Source: a bacterium
GTDB taxonomy: Bacteria > Electryoneota > Electryoneia > Electryoneales > Electryoneaceae
Assembly: GCA_020444425.1 (NCBI GenBank)
Contig: JAHLLB010000001.1
Location: 186,001-250,000 of the forward strand
Reading direction: 5' to 3'
DNA length: 64,000 nt
Shown: positions 25,882 to 33,890 of the stretch, in pieces
Position numbering within the stretch: the first letter of the stretch is position 1
Layout of the letters: every line of letters starts with the position of its first letter
Notes under the pieces: model-generated
What the model was told of the DNA's origin: nothing
Seen by the model: only the letters and a program-made list of their open reading frames with translations
Databases searched by the model: none
Translations under genes and position numbers: made by a program

Positions 25882-28689
25882 TTAGCGTGTGTAGGTTACG
25901 CCCACTGACCAGGTGCGTCCGCGCTTGTACGTTTCGGTGATTTCACCACCCTGGGTGAATTCGTAATCGCTGTCCAGCATGTTCTTTGCAGCGAACTTCA
26001 CCGCGAACTGCCGTCCAAGCGGTTGACGCGCGGTCAGGTCGACGTCGTGCCGGGAGGACTCCTTCACATCAGGCAGCCCGTTCGCGCCGGCGTTCGCAAT
26101 GCGTTCGCCGAACGTGTTGTAGAACAGGTTGAGTTGTGTGCCATAATCCGGATGGATGTAGCTCAAGCCGAAGTTGGCCAGGTAGGGGGACTGGCCGACC
26201 AACGGACGGTTGGCCGAGGTCTGGATCTGACCGGCACCGGAACCGACTTCGACTTCCGATTCGATCAGTGACAGGTTCGAGGTCACAGTCAGCGTGCGCA
26301 ACTGATCATGCAGGATACCGAGGTTCTGCCGAATCTCGAACTCGACACCGTAGTTGGTCGCGCCAATGGCGTTGACATACGATTTGCGCGGCTGCGCGGT
26401 GTTCTCGATGATCATCTCGATCGGACTGTCGAAATCCTTGACGAACGCACTCACCGCGATCAGGTCGGCGACACCGTGGACCATCTCCCAGCGCAGGTCG
26501 TAGTTGCGAATCAGGGCCCGGTCAAGATCCGGATTACCGACGACCGAATAATCGCCGATGAAATCGGTGAATTCGAACTCGGACAGCTCGCGGAAGTCCG
26601 GGCGGGACACTGTCTGGCTCGCCGCGAAGCGCAGGTTCATCCGCTGGCGCAGCGTGTAACGCATGCTGATCGCCGGCAGGACGTCACCGGTCGTCAGGTC
26701 GGACTTCGTCGGCGGGTTGTTCGAAATATAGGGGGTGAACGATTCGACCTTCTGTTCCGAATGCTCGTAGCGTGCGCCACCGGTAACAAACAGACGGCTG
26801 GTCACCGGCATCTCCGCCATCAGGTAGCCAGCGTAGAGTTGCTGCTTAGCGGTGTAACTGTCGGTGGGACGGGTGTACTCGGCAAGACGCCAACCACCGG
26901 CGTTGATGTTTTCCTCGGCGAACAGCACTTCCGGTTCCTGTGAGAGGAAGTCGGAATTGTTGAAGTTTACGTTCTCCGACGCCGCCTGCGTCATCTCGAA
27001 CTCGTAGCGGTGATAGTCCGAAATGCGGTCCTTGTACATGCCGGACCCACCGGTCTTCAGCTCGAGGGAGCTGGTCCGGCCCAGCGGCTTGAACGTCCAG
27101 TCCAGGCCACCGCTGTACGTATCATCGCGCAGATCGTTGAAGATGCGGCTGCCGGAATAGGTTTCGTCGGCAAATTCAAAGATGCCGCCGCCGGTGTCTT
27201 CGTATTGGGTTTCGCGCGTGTCCGGTTCGTAGCGGGTGCCACGGCTGTACGTCGCCTGCCAGTTGAAGGTGGACGACATCAGATCCGGGGCTGCGATGTT
27301 GCCGAAGAGCTGGTTGGTCAACGTTTGCTCAGCAACAAACCGCAATCGGGTGGAACGGATATCCGTGCCACGGTCATCATTATACCCACCGAAGGTGCGA
27401 ACCTCATCGCTCACGTCACGGCTGTAGAGCATGTTGAAGTTGATGCTGTTCAGGTCGCTGAGGTACCAGCGCATTGCAGCCATCGACCCGAGGCCGACCG
27501 ACTGGGTGTAGCTTTTGTACGCGTAATCGTGCCACAATTTGACAGTGCCCGGTGTGTTGCCGCCGGTGAAGATGTTCTTGTCACCGTCAATGAAGCTGCT
27601 GCCCTTGGAATACAGACCCGAGACCATGAACCCGAACGGCTTGCCGGCGAGCTGGGTCTGGTTGCCGATGGACACGGAGTAGTTCATGTTCGGCATCGCC
27701 TGCATATCGGTGGGCGACCAGTTGTTGTCGAACGACTTGCCGAATTCGGCGACTTCGTTCGGATCGTACCCGCCTTCGCTGAACTGTCCCGACTCGGTGA
27801 TTTTCTGAGCGGCATTGGCGACAATGTCCGGCAACGCGCGGCTACCATCGTCAAAGCCGATCCAATCCAGATTTCCACCCTGGTACGACTTGAAATCGTT
27901 GAACGTCGTCGCGGTGTTGTAGCTGAACGAACTCGAACCGGTCACCTGCAGGTTTTTCGGCAGCGAAAGCGTGCTCATGTTGACCACGCCGCCCGCGAAC
28001 TCGCCGTTCTGATCCGGCAGGAACGATTTGCTGATCGTGACCTGATCCATCAGGTTGGACGGGAACAATTCGAGCGACACCGCGCTGCGGTTCGGTTCGG
28101 TGCCGGAAATGGCGGCGTTGTTCAGCGTGACCTTGGAATAGCGCACACCCAGACCACGCACGATCGGATCGCCCTTATCAACGGAAACACCCGTTGCACG
28201 GCGGACGACATTCGCGACATCCGGGTCCGGCAGCTTTTTCAGAACCTCTTTTGAAACGGCGTCGGTGATTGACGCTTCCTGCAGCCGTTCTTCCAACTCC
28301 CGTTCCTGGCTGCCCTGCTCGGAACCGGCGGTAAAGGTTACCGTTTCCAGCGTAACACTCGACGCGGTCAACGCCACCTCGAGGTTGTACGCGTGTTCAT
28401 CGCTGACGTCTATCTGCGGTACGACCTTCATGTCGTAGCCGAGCATCGTGATCTTCGCGGAATATTGACCGGGGGCGACGTTGAAGATGACGAACATGCC
28501 ATCCAGATCGGTCGCCGCGCCGCGCGCCGTGCCTTCCAGCACGATGTTCGCGCCGGTCAAGGGTTGACCCGTTTCCACATCGGTGATGACACCACGGACT
28601 GTGCCCGCGACTGCGGCGTTTCCAGCAACCAGCACCAGCAACGCCACCATCAGCAAACCAGCGAAACGCTTCAACTCGGTATATCGCAT
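25882..28689 (-). CDS. TonB-dependent outer-membrane receptor
   Basis: The track begins at a TTG (28731); ATG 28689 places the signal peptide at the N-terminus and gives 935 residues. A CarboxypepD_reg-like domain (VRGVITDVETGQPLTGANIV, ATDLDGMFVIFNV) is followed by an Oar/FecA-type plug (LKKLPDPDVANVVRRATGVS, VRGLGVRYSKVTLNNAAI, DQNGEFAGGVVNMSTLSLP) and a barrel ending in TWSVGVTYTR. The long plug-domain linker with EREL and EERLQ, and the GLGVRYSKV signature, separate it from the receptor at 20535. The substrate is uncertain. Its neighbours are a beta-helix lipoprotein downstream and a PhoR/PhoB-like pair upstream, so phosphate-related uptake is as likely as glucan uptake. Confidence 0.92.
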   Translation of the reverse strand: MRYTELKRFAGLLMVALLVLVAGNAAVAGTVRGVITDVETGQPLTGANIVLEGTARGAATDLDGMFVIFNVAPGQYSAKITMLGYDMKVVPQIDVSDEHAYNLEVALTASSVTLETVTFTAGSEQGSQERELEERLQEASITDAVSKEVLKKLPDPDVANVVRRATGVSVDKGDPIVRGLGVRYSKVTLNNAAISGTEPNRSAVSLELFPSNLMDQVTISKSFLPDQNGEFAGGVVNMSTLSLPKNLQVTGSSSFSYNTATTFNDFKSYQGGNLDWIGFDDGSRALPDIVANAAQKITESGQFSEGGYDPNEVAEFGKSFDNNWSPTDMQAMPNMNYSVSIGNQTQLAGKPFGFMVSGLYSKGSSFIDGDKNIFTGGNTPGTVKLWHDYAYKSYTQSVGLGSMAAMRWYLSDLNSINFNMLYSRDVSDEVRTFGGYNDDRGTDIRSTRLRFVAEQTLTNQLFGNIAAPDLMSSTFNWQATYSRGTRYEPDTRETQYEDTGGGIFEFADETYSGSRIFNDLRDDTYSGGLDWTFKPLGRTSSLELKTGGSGMYKDRISDYHRYEFEMTQAASENVNFNNSDFLSQEPEVLFAEENINAGGWRLAEYTRPTDSYTAKQQLYAGYLMAEMPVTSRLFVTGGARYEHSEQKVESFTPYISNNPPTKSDLTTGDVLPAISMRYTLRQRMNLRFAASQTVSRPDFRELSEFEFTDFIGDYSVVGNPDLDRALIRNYDLRWEMVHGVADLIAVSAFVKDFDSPIEMIIENTAQPRKSYVNAIGATNYGVEFEIRQNLGILHDQLRTLTVTSNLSLIESEVEVGSGAGQIQTSANRPLVGQSPYLANFGLSYIHPDYGTQLNLFYNTFGERIANAGANGLPDVKESSRHDVDLTARQPLGRQFAVKFAAKNMLDSDYEFTQGGEITETYKRGRTWSVGVTYTR

Positions 28690-29151
28690 ATCTGTTTCCC
28701 AACCTTCATGTCGGTTCAAAAACGTTTTCAACGATCAGGCAAACGAAACTCTAATCGTTTCGTAATCTTTTCGTATCCAAAATCAAATGATTTCGGATGA
28801 AGGGTTAGTAAGTATCGTTCTCAGCCTTTAAACACTGTCAGAACGCGTGTACTTGCTTGGGCTGAAAACCACGCTGTCGCTTGAAAAATCCATCGTTTGA
28901 GTGGGTAGTTAGCGGGCGATTGATACGATTCGGTTGGGAAGTTGTTAGAGTTTGGTTAACACCTCCTGACGACCTAACCTATTGTTATTAAACACTCTAT
29001 TGACGAGACCTCCAGAGACCTCAGCCTTTTCAGTCGCCAATCAAGAGAAGTGAACTCACAATTCAGCTGGCTGGCTGCGAGCACGGGAAGGGTGTGAATT
29101 GTTAGCGCAAGTGCGTTTGGTGAGTGCTTGAATCTGCCGATTGGGATCTGC
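28690..29151. other. Intergenic region upstream of the TonB receptor, lower GC
   Basis: About 460 bp between the histidine kinase stop and the receptor start. It is visibly more AT-rich than the flanking genes and contains three palindromes near the receptor (listed separately). No gene is supported; the ORF at 28974-29264 has no protein-like composition. A promoter for the receptor/beta-helix operon should lie here. Confidence 0.5.
28719..28798 (-). promoter_or_regulatory. Three clustered palindromes upstream of the TonB receptor
   Basis: AAAACGTTTT is at 28719-28728, ACGAAAC-N7-GTTTCGT at 28743-28763, and a 24-bp near-perfect palindrome (ATCCAAAATCA / TGATTTCGGAT, 10 of 11 pairs) at 28775-28798. 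They lie 30-110 bp upstream of ATG 28689, a normal operator position. They do not match a Pho box, so PhoB control is not directly supported. A LacI- or TetR-type regulator is possible. Confidence 0.4.
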
Positions 29152-30963
29152 TCAGAGGGATTCGAGCAAATCCAGCTGGTTAATGAGGTGTTCCGACTTC
29201 GGGATCTCGAGGGTGAAGGTTGTCCCGACGCCGATTTCACTTTCGAGGCTGACTGTACCGCCATGGGCGAGGGCGATGTGTTTCACGATCGCCAACCCGA
29301 GTCCGGTGCCACCTTCAGCGCGGCTGCGGCCCTTGTCGACTCGGTAGAAGCGTTCGAACACGCGTGGCAGGTGCTCCTGGGCGATGCCGACGCCTTCATC
29401 CGCGACCTGGAGCAGAATGCGTTTTTTCTTTTCAATGACTCTTACGAGTACAGTGGTGCCGTTGTCGCTGTATTTAATCGCGTTGGTCAGTAGATTGATC
29501 AACGCCTGTTCGATCAACGGCGGGTTGACCACGGCGTGCACACCCTTCTGACCTTCTTTGACGATAGTCATCTGATGCGACTTCGCGACCTGATCAATGG
29601 AGGTAAGGGCGCTGTTCATAACATCGTCGAGGTTGGCTTCTACCAGTTCGATGCCCAATCCTTCAGCGTCACGTTCAATGCGGGCGAGGCTGAGCAGGTC
29701 CTCGATGATCCGTTCGAGGCGTTCGCTCTGGCGTAGCACGATTTGCAGGAACTGGCGGGCTGCGTCGGGGTCTTCGCAAACCGTTTCCTCGAGTGTCTCG
29801 ATGTAGCCAATGATCGAGGTGACCGGTGTGCGCAGTTCGTGGGACACATTGGCGACGAAATCCCGTCGTGCTTTTTCCAGCCGGCGCAAGCGGGTGACAT
29901 CGTTGAGCACCACCACCGCGCCCATGATACGCCCGTCCTCATCCATTAGCGGCCGGCCATGGATCTGGATGTAGCGTGGATCGAGATCGCCCAGCAGCAG
30001 TTCGTCCTCGACTTCGTCCTCGGTTTGCAGCGATTTGCCGATGAAGTTGCGCAGGTCGGAATGTTCGATCACATCGCGCACTGTGCGGCCGCGAACCTTT
30101 GACCGTTTCAGGGAGAACATCCGCGCGGCGGCTTTGTTGATCGAGATCAGCAGCCCCTCGGCGTCCACCGCGAGCACGCCGTCCGAAATGGACGCGAAGA
30201 CAGCGTCCTGCTCATTGCGTGTCCGTTCAATCACCCGGATGCGGTCGTCCAGTTGAATCAGCATCAGGTTGATCGCTTCGGCGAGCGCGGCAACCTCCTC
30301 CCCACCTTCCTCGGGCAACCGTCCCTCACGATCACCAGCCGCCACCCGGCGCGCGTACAGCTTCATCTGCTCCAGAGGTTGCGAGATGCGGCGGGCGTTG
30401 ATCCAGCTGATTCCCGCGGCGGCGAGTGCGACGATCAACGACCCGATACCAATCGTGATCAGCAGGACGCGGATGGTGTCGTTGACCGATTTCAACGATT
30501 TCGAGGTGCGGATGATCGCGAACACCGTGTCATTGTGGAATAAGGGCACCGCGACATACATCATATCGGTTTGCAGGGTGGCGGAAAACCTGCGGCTGCT
30601 GCCGGTTTCGCCACGCAGGGCGGTTTTTACCTCCGGACGATTGTTGTGCAGGTCCATCTCGAGCGGATCGTGCTCAGAATCCGCCAGCACGACACCATCG
30701 GGATGGATGATGGTGATGCGCGTGTCGGACCGGTGGCCGAGTGTGCGCACGACATCATTCAGCGTGTCCGGTTGGCTCTTCTCGATCAGGGTCAGGATTT
30801 CCGGCTCGATCAGGCGTGCACGGGCCGCGAGGTTGTCCTCGGTTTCCGACATGAAGAACGAGTGCAGCATGCTGGCGGTGAAGATGGTCACCACCAGGAT
30901 GGAGATCAGCGTAATCAGCAGGTAGGATGGAAATAACTGCCAGACAATGCGGCGTCGCTTCAT
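29152..30963 (-). CDS. phoR: PhoR-type sensor histidine kinase
   Basis: The track start at 30966 is a GTG; ATG 30963 is used here (603 residues), six bases after the response regulator stop. Two transmembrane helices (about 12-37 and 166-190) flank a periplasmic sensor domain. HAMP (RRISQPLEQMKLYARRVAAG), PAS (QDAVFASISDGVLAVDAEG), HisKA with phospho-acceptor His375 (FVANVSHELRTPVTSIIGY) and HATPase_c follow (N box LINLLTNAIKYSDNG, G1 VADEGVGI, G2 GGTGLGLAIVKHI). The architecture is that of PhoR, which reports phosphate limitation through PstSCAB-PhoU; none of those genes are here. The gene symbol is by architecture only; ResE/VicK-type kinases look alike. Confidence 0.85.
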   Translation of the reverse strand: MKRRRIVWQLFPSYLLITLISILVVTIFTASMLHSFFMSETEDNLAARARLIEPEILTLIEKSQPDTLNDVVRTLGHRSDTRITIIHPDGVVLADSEHDPLEMDLHNNRPEVKTALRGETGSSRRFSATLQTDMMYVAVPLFHNDTVFAIIRTSKSLKSVNDTIRVLLITIGIGSLIVALAAAGISWINARRISQPLEQMKLYARRVAAGDREGRLPEEGGEEVAALAEAINLMLIQLDDRIRVIERTRNEQDAVFASISDGVLAVDAEGLLISINKAAARMFSLKRSKVRGRTVRDVIEHSDLRNFIGKSLQTEDEVEDELLLGDLDPRYIQIHGRPLMDEDGRIMGAVVVLNDVTRLRRLEKARRDFVANVSHELRTPVTSIIGYIETLEETVCEDPDAARQFLQIVLRQSERLERIIEDLLSLARIERDAEGLGIELVEANLDDVMNSALTSIDQVAKSHQMTIVKEGQKGVHAVVNPPLIEQALINLLTNAIKYSDNGTTVLVRVIEKKKRILLQVADEGVGIAQEHLPRVFERFYRVDKGRSRAEGGTGLGLAIVKHIALAHGGTVSLESEIGVGTTFTLEIPKSEHLINQLDLLESL

Positions 30964-30969
30964 CACTTG

Positions 30970-31659
30970 CTATTCCCGGAAACGGTAGCCGACGCCACGA
31001 ACAGTCTCAATCAAATCAGCGGCGGATTTCAGTTTTTTGCGCAGACCGACGATCTGCACGTCCACGCTGCGATCCGACACCGGATGATCCTCGCCACGGA
31101 CGGCGTCCACAATCTGGTAGCGCGTGAACACCCAGCCAGGTCGTTTCGCGAGCAGATGCAGGATCTTGAACTCGGTGTAGGTCAGGTCAATCACTTCGCC
31201 ATCGACCGCGACTTCGTGCCGTCCCGGGTGAATCTTCAACCCTTCGCGCTCGATGATCGCCTCCTCGTTGGAGGTCTCTTCCCCCACACCGCGACGCAAC
31301 ACAGCTTTAACGCGTGCAATCAGCACACGCGGGCGGAACGGCTTGGTGATGTAATCGTCGGCGCCAAGTTCGAGGCCGGTGACAATGTCCGGCTCCTCAC
31401 CCTTGGCGGTGAGGATGATGACACGGATGTTTCTCAATTCTGGATCATTGCGCACGGACTTGCAAACTTCCAGCCCATCCATGCCGGGCAGCATCAGGTC
31501 GAGGATCAGTAGGTCCGGCTGGCGATCAGCGCAGATGCGGAGCCCTTCTTCGCCGGTCGGGACATCGCTGACCGTATACCCTTCCCGTTCGAGGTTGTAT
31601 TTGATCAACCCGCGGATGTCGTCTTCGTCCTCAACGATGAGGATATGATCCTTCGGCAT
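30970..31659 (-). CDS. phoB: PhoB-type OmpR-family response regulator
   Basis: The protein has 229 residues, ATG 31659 with GGAG upstream. The receiver domain has acidic pocket EDEDD (10-14), phospho-acceptor Asp54 (LILDLMLPGMDG), Thr at LTAKGEE and Lys at ITKPFRPR. A winged-helix DNA-binding domain occupies about 135-229 (LTYTEFKILHLLAKRPGWVF, RSVDVQIVGLRKKL, IETVRGVGYRF). It is the first gene of an operon with the PhoR-like kinase. By family it binds tandem direct repeats and activates phosphate-starvation genes. Its targets here are unknown; the nearest candidate is the receptor and beta-helix pair downstream. Confidence 0.9.
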   Translation of the reverse strand: MPKDHILIVEDEDDIRGLIKYNLEREGYTVSDVPTGEEGLRICADRQPDLLILDLMLPGMDGLEVCKSVRNDPELRNIRVIILTAKGEEPDIVTGLELGADDYITKPFRPRVLIARVKAVLRRGVGEETSNEEAIIEREGLKIHPGRHEVAVDGEVIDLTYTEFKILHLLAKRPGWVFTRYQIVDAVRGEDHPVSDRSVDVQIVGLRKKLKSAADLIETVRGVGYRFRE

Positions 31660-31909
31660 GGTTGCTCCGTGGTACGGTACGCCTGTTCACGTGTTAAAAA
31701 CCAGTGCGAGTCGGAATCTAGCTAACAAGTGTACTCGAATCCAATCGTCCGGTTTTTTCCTTCTGGATGGGAGTATATTCTACCGCTGGTGCGGCATTCC
31801 TTCCAACCGTTGTCGGGTGGAAAGAGTCCACGCATTGTTGAGAACATGTTAGGGCCACATTAACCTCTTGTACGTTCTCAGTTCGGGTAAACCCTACGGA
31901 TTGCAGGCC

Positions 31910-32599
31910 ATGGATCGCGAGACAACCCTGAAAGTGCTGGATTATCTGAACGGCTACATCACCGAAAACAAGCGGCGGAAGTTTGAGCAGGTGCTGGACC
32001 AGCGCACGCGTCACATCACCGTCGTGCTCGAGGACATCTACCAGCCGCACAACGCGTCGGCCGTCATCCGCAGCCTGGACTGTTTCGGCATCCAGGACCT
32101 GCACATCATTGAGAACAAGAACCGGTTCACGTTGAACCCGAATGTCTCGGCGGGTGCGTCCAAGTGGACCACCATGCACCGTTACAACAAGCGGGACACG
32201 AACAACACGCCGGCGTGCGTCGAAACGTTAAAGGAACGCGGCTATCGCATCTACGCGACCACGCCGCATGTGGACGATGTCGATTTGCCGGACTTGTCGA
32301 TCGAGGAACCGCTCGCGTTGGTTTTTGGCACCGAGGAAACCGGCGTAACGCAGGAGCTGCTCGAGGTGGTAGACGGCTTCGTGCGCATCCCGATGTTCGG
32401 CTTCACCGAGAGCTTCAACATCTCGGTGTCGGTTGCGTTGTCGTTGTACGACCTGACCACCCGCCTGCACCGTAGCGAGGTGGACTGGGGCTTGAGCGAC
32501 GACGAGAAGCTCGAGCTACGTCTGACCTGGGCACGGAAGGTGCTGGCCCGTCACAAGGGCCTGGAACAACGCTTCCTCGAAGAACAAGGGCTGGTGTAA
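31910..32599 (+). CDS. trmH: tRNA (guanosine-2'-O-)-methyltransferase, TrmH family
   Basis: ATG 31910 gives 229 residues, the same length as E. coli TrmH; the track's TTG at 31868 adds 14 residues. SPOUT-fold motifs are clear: motif 1 DIYQPHNASAVIRSLDCFGI with the catalytic Arg, motif 2 LALVFGTEETGV, and motif 3 IPMFGFTESFNISVSVAL forming the knotted S-adenosylmethionine pocket. It methylates the 2'-OH of G18 in the tRNA D-loop. The N-terminal extension and the C-terminal helix typical of TrmH are present. It is divergent from the phoB-phoR operon and stands alone. The ribosome-binding site is weak, so the start is less certain than the function. Confidence 0.92.
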   Translation: MDRETTLKVLDYLNGYITENKRRKFEQVLDQRTRHITVVLEDIYQPHNASAVIRSLDCFGIQDLHIIENKNRFTLNPNVSAGASKWTTMHRYNKRDTNNTPACVETLKERGYRIYATTPHVDDVDLPDLSIEEPLALVFGTEETGVTQELLEVVDGFVRIPMFGFTESFNISVSVALSLYDLTTRLHRSEVDWGLSDDEKLELRLTWARKVLARHKGLEQRFLEEQGLV

Positions 32600-32654
32600 C
32601 GCGGGCTGCGGGCTGCGGACTGCGGTAGAAGATAGTGCCCGTGTCAAAAAAACT

Positions 32655-32790
32655 TGCCGACGCGGACGTGAGGGGACATCTGTGGCACTGGCTGACGGTG
32701 GAGGTCGTGAGTTGCCAGATCGTTCCAGCAGGGATTCCCATCGCACAGAACAGCGTGTGCCACAGTTGTCCCCGATTTGCTAACAATCCG
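32655..32790. repeat. Diverged copy of the 223-bp repeat
   Basis: CGCGGACGTGAGGGGACATCT and GTGCCACAGTTGTCCCCG appear in the same order and spacing class as in the tandem array at 33001, with internal gaps. It follows trmH and a short (GGGCTGC)n tract at 32604-32630. Sequence decay suggests it is older than the array. Confidence 0.65.
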
Positions 32791-32910
32791 GGGACAAGTG
32801 AACGGTTTGACCGTCCGATCAACGAATCGTGACCCGGTAGCGATCCCGCCCGTCACATCGATACACCGGTCCCGATCCGTTCACATGTCCCCTCCCGGTT
32901 TGGTTTACCT

Positions 32911-32946
32911 GCGGATAAGCCCTGCTGGCGGAGCCATCAGGGGCAC
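32911..32946. repeat. REP-like element, CCAGCAGGG family
   Basis: GCGGATAAGCCCTGCTGGCG then GAGCCATCAGGGGCAC. Its reverse complement matches 60991-61026 at 33 or so of 36 positions. The core CCTGATGGC / GCCAGCAGG is an imperfect inverted repeat. The two copies lie 28 kb apart, so this is a dispersed family. Confidence 0.75.
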
Positions 32947-33000
32947 GTTGGACGGACCTCATTCACCGGACGGATCCCACCATACCAACGGACAACCCGC

Positions 33001-33705
33001 GATAGCCGCCGATACACACCGGCGAACGATCACGGGCACCAACACTTCGCTCCTGCCCGTGGTGCAAGAAACGACAACGCGGACGTGAATCCCTGAAGGG
33101 GACATCTGGCGGCACTTGGTGACGGTCGTTCGGTGAGTCTTCCCAAGATCGTCATCCATCGGAGATTCGATGTGAGGCTCGGCTTGTGCCGACAGGTGTC
33201 CCCGGCACCTGCGGATGACCCGCGATAGCCGCCGAAACACACCGGCGGTCAATCACGGGCACCAACACTTCGCTCCTGCCCGTGGTGCAAAAAACGACAA
33301 CGCGGACGTGAATCCCTGAAGGGGACGTCTGGCGGCAGTCGGTGACGGTCGTTCGGTGAGTCATAACATGATCGTCATCCATCGAAGATTCGATGTGAGG
33401 CTGGTCTTGTGCCGACAGGTGTCCCCGGAACCTGCAGATAAGCCGAGATAGCCGCCGAAACACACCGGCGGTCAATCACGGGCACCAACACTTCGCTCCT
33501 GCCCGTGGTGCAAGAAATGACAACACGGATGTGAATCCCTGAAGGGGACATCTGGCGGCACTCGGTCACGGTCGTCCGGTGAGTCATAACATGATCGTCA
33601 TCCATCGGAGATTCGATGTGAGGCTGGTCTTGTGCCGACAGTTGTCCCCCGAACCTGCGGATGAGCCGCGATAGCCGCCGAAACCGACCGGCGGTAAATC
33701 ACAGG
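33001..33705. repeat. 223-bp tandem repeat, three full copies plus a partial fourth
   Basis: The anchor GATAGCCGCC occurs at 33001, 33224, 33447 and 33670, exactly 223 bp apart each time; the fourth copy decays after about 35 bases. Each unit contains CACGGGCA...TGCCCGTG (inverted repeat around CTTCGCTC), CCCTGAAGGGGAC and a GTCCCC run near its end. Copies differ at scattered positions. Since 223 is not a multiple of three, the overlapping minus-strand ORFs in the track are a by-product of the repeats, not genes. Together with flanking elements it explains most of the 1.3 kb without genes between trmH and the beta-helix gene. Confidence 0.95.
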
Positions 33706-33731
33706 CAGCTGTCGTTGAAACGGCTTTTCAT

Positions 33732-33804
33732 CCCGGACTGAAGTCCGAGGACGTGGGTACGGTGAAACCTTGTATCTCAACCAATCCCGGGCTGAAGCCC
33801 GAGG
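33732..33804. repeat. REPIN-like pair of CCCGG(A/G)CT-family palindromes
   Basis: CCCGGACTGAAGTCCGAGG at 33732-33750 and CCCGGGCTGAAGCCCGAGG at 33786-33804 are two palindromes in the same orientation, 35 bp apart. The same two variants occur at 42821-43017 and 58012-58197. No mobility gene accompanies them. Confidence 0.9.
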
Positions 33805-33890
33805 GCATGCCGGTCCTGCTCCGAGCGGCGCTGGATTATTGATCCAAAACCAGAATCTCAAGCCCCTGAACTGAGGACTCAGGACTGACG

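Noticed and set aside
28690-29151. Pho box upstream of the TonB receptor
   Set aside because: Only an isolated CTGTCA near 28836 was found, not the direct repeat with 11-bp period that PhoB needs.
28974-29264. 96-residue minus ORF in the receptor leader
   Set aside because: It starts inside the kinase gene in another frame and has no recognisable domain or ribosome-binding site.
33001-33705. Possible CRISPR array
   Set aside because: The unit is 223 bp with no alternation of short constant repeats and unique spacers, and no cas gene is nearby.
32959-33861. Family of similar overlapping minus-strand ORFs
   Set aside because: They arise from the 223-bp repeat; the period is not a multiple of three, no start has a ribosome-binding site, and composition is not protein-like.
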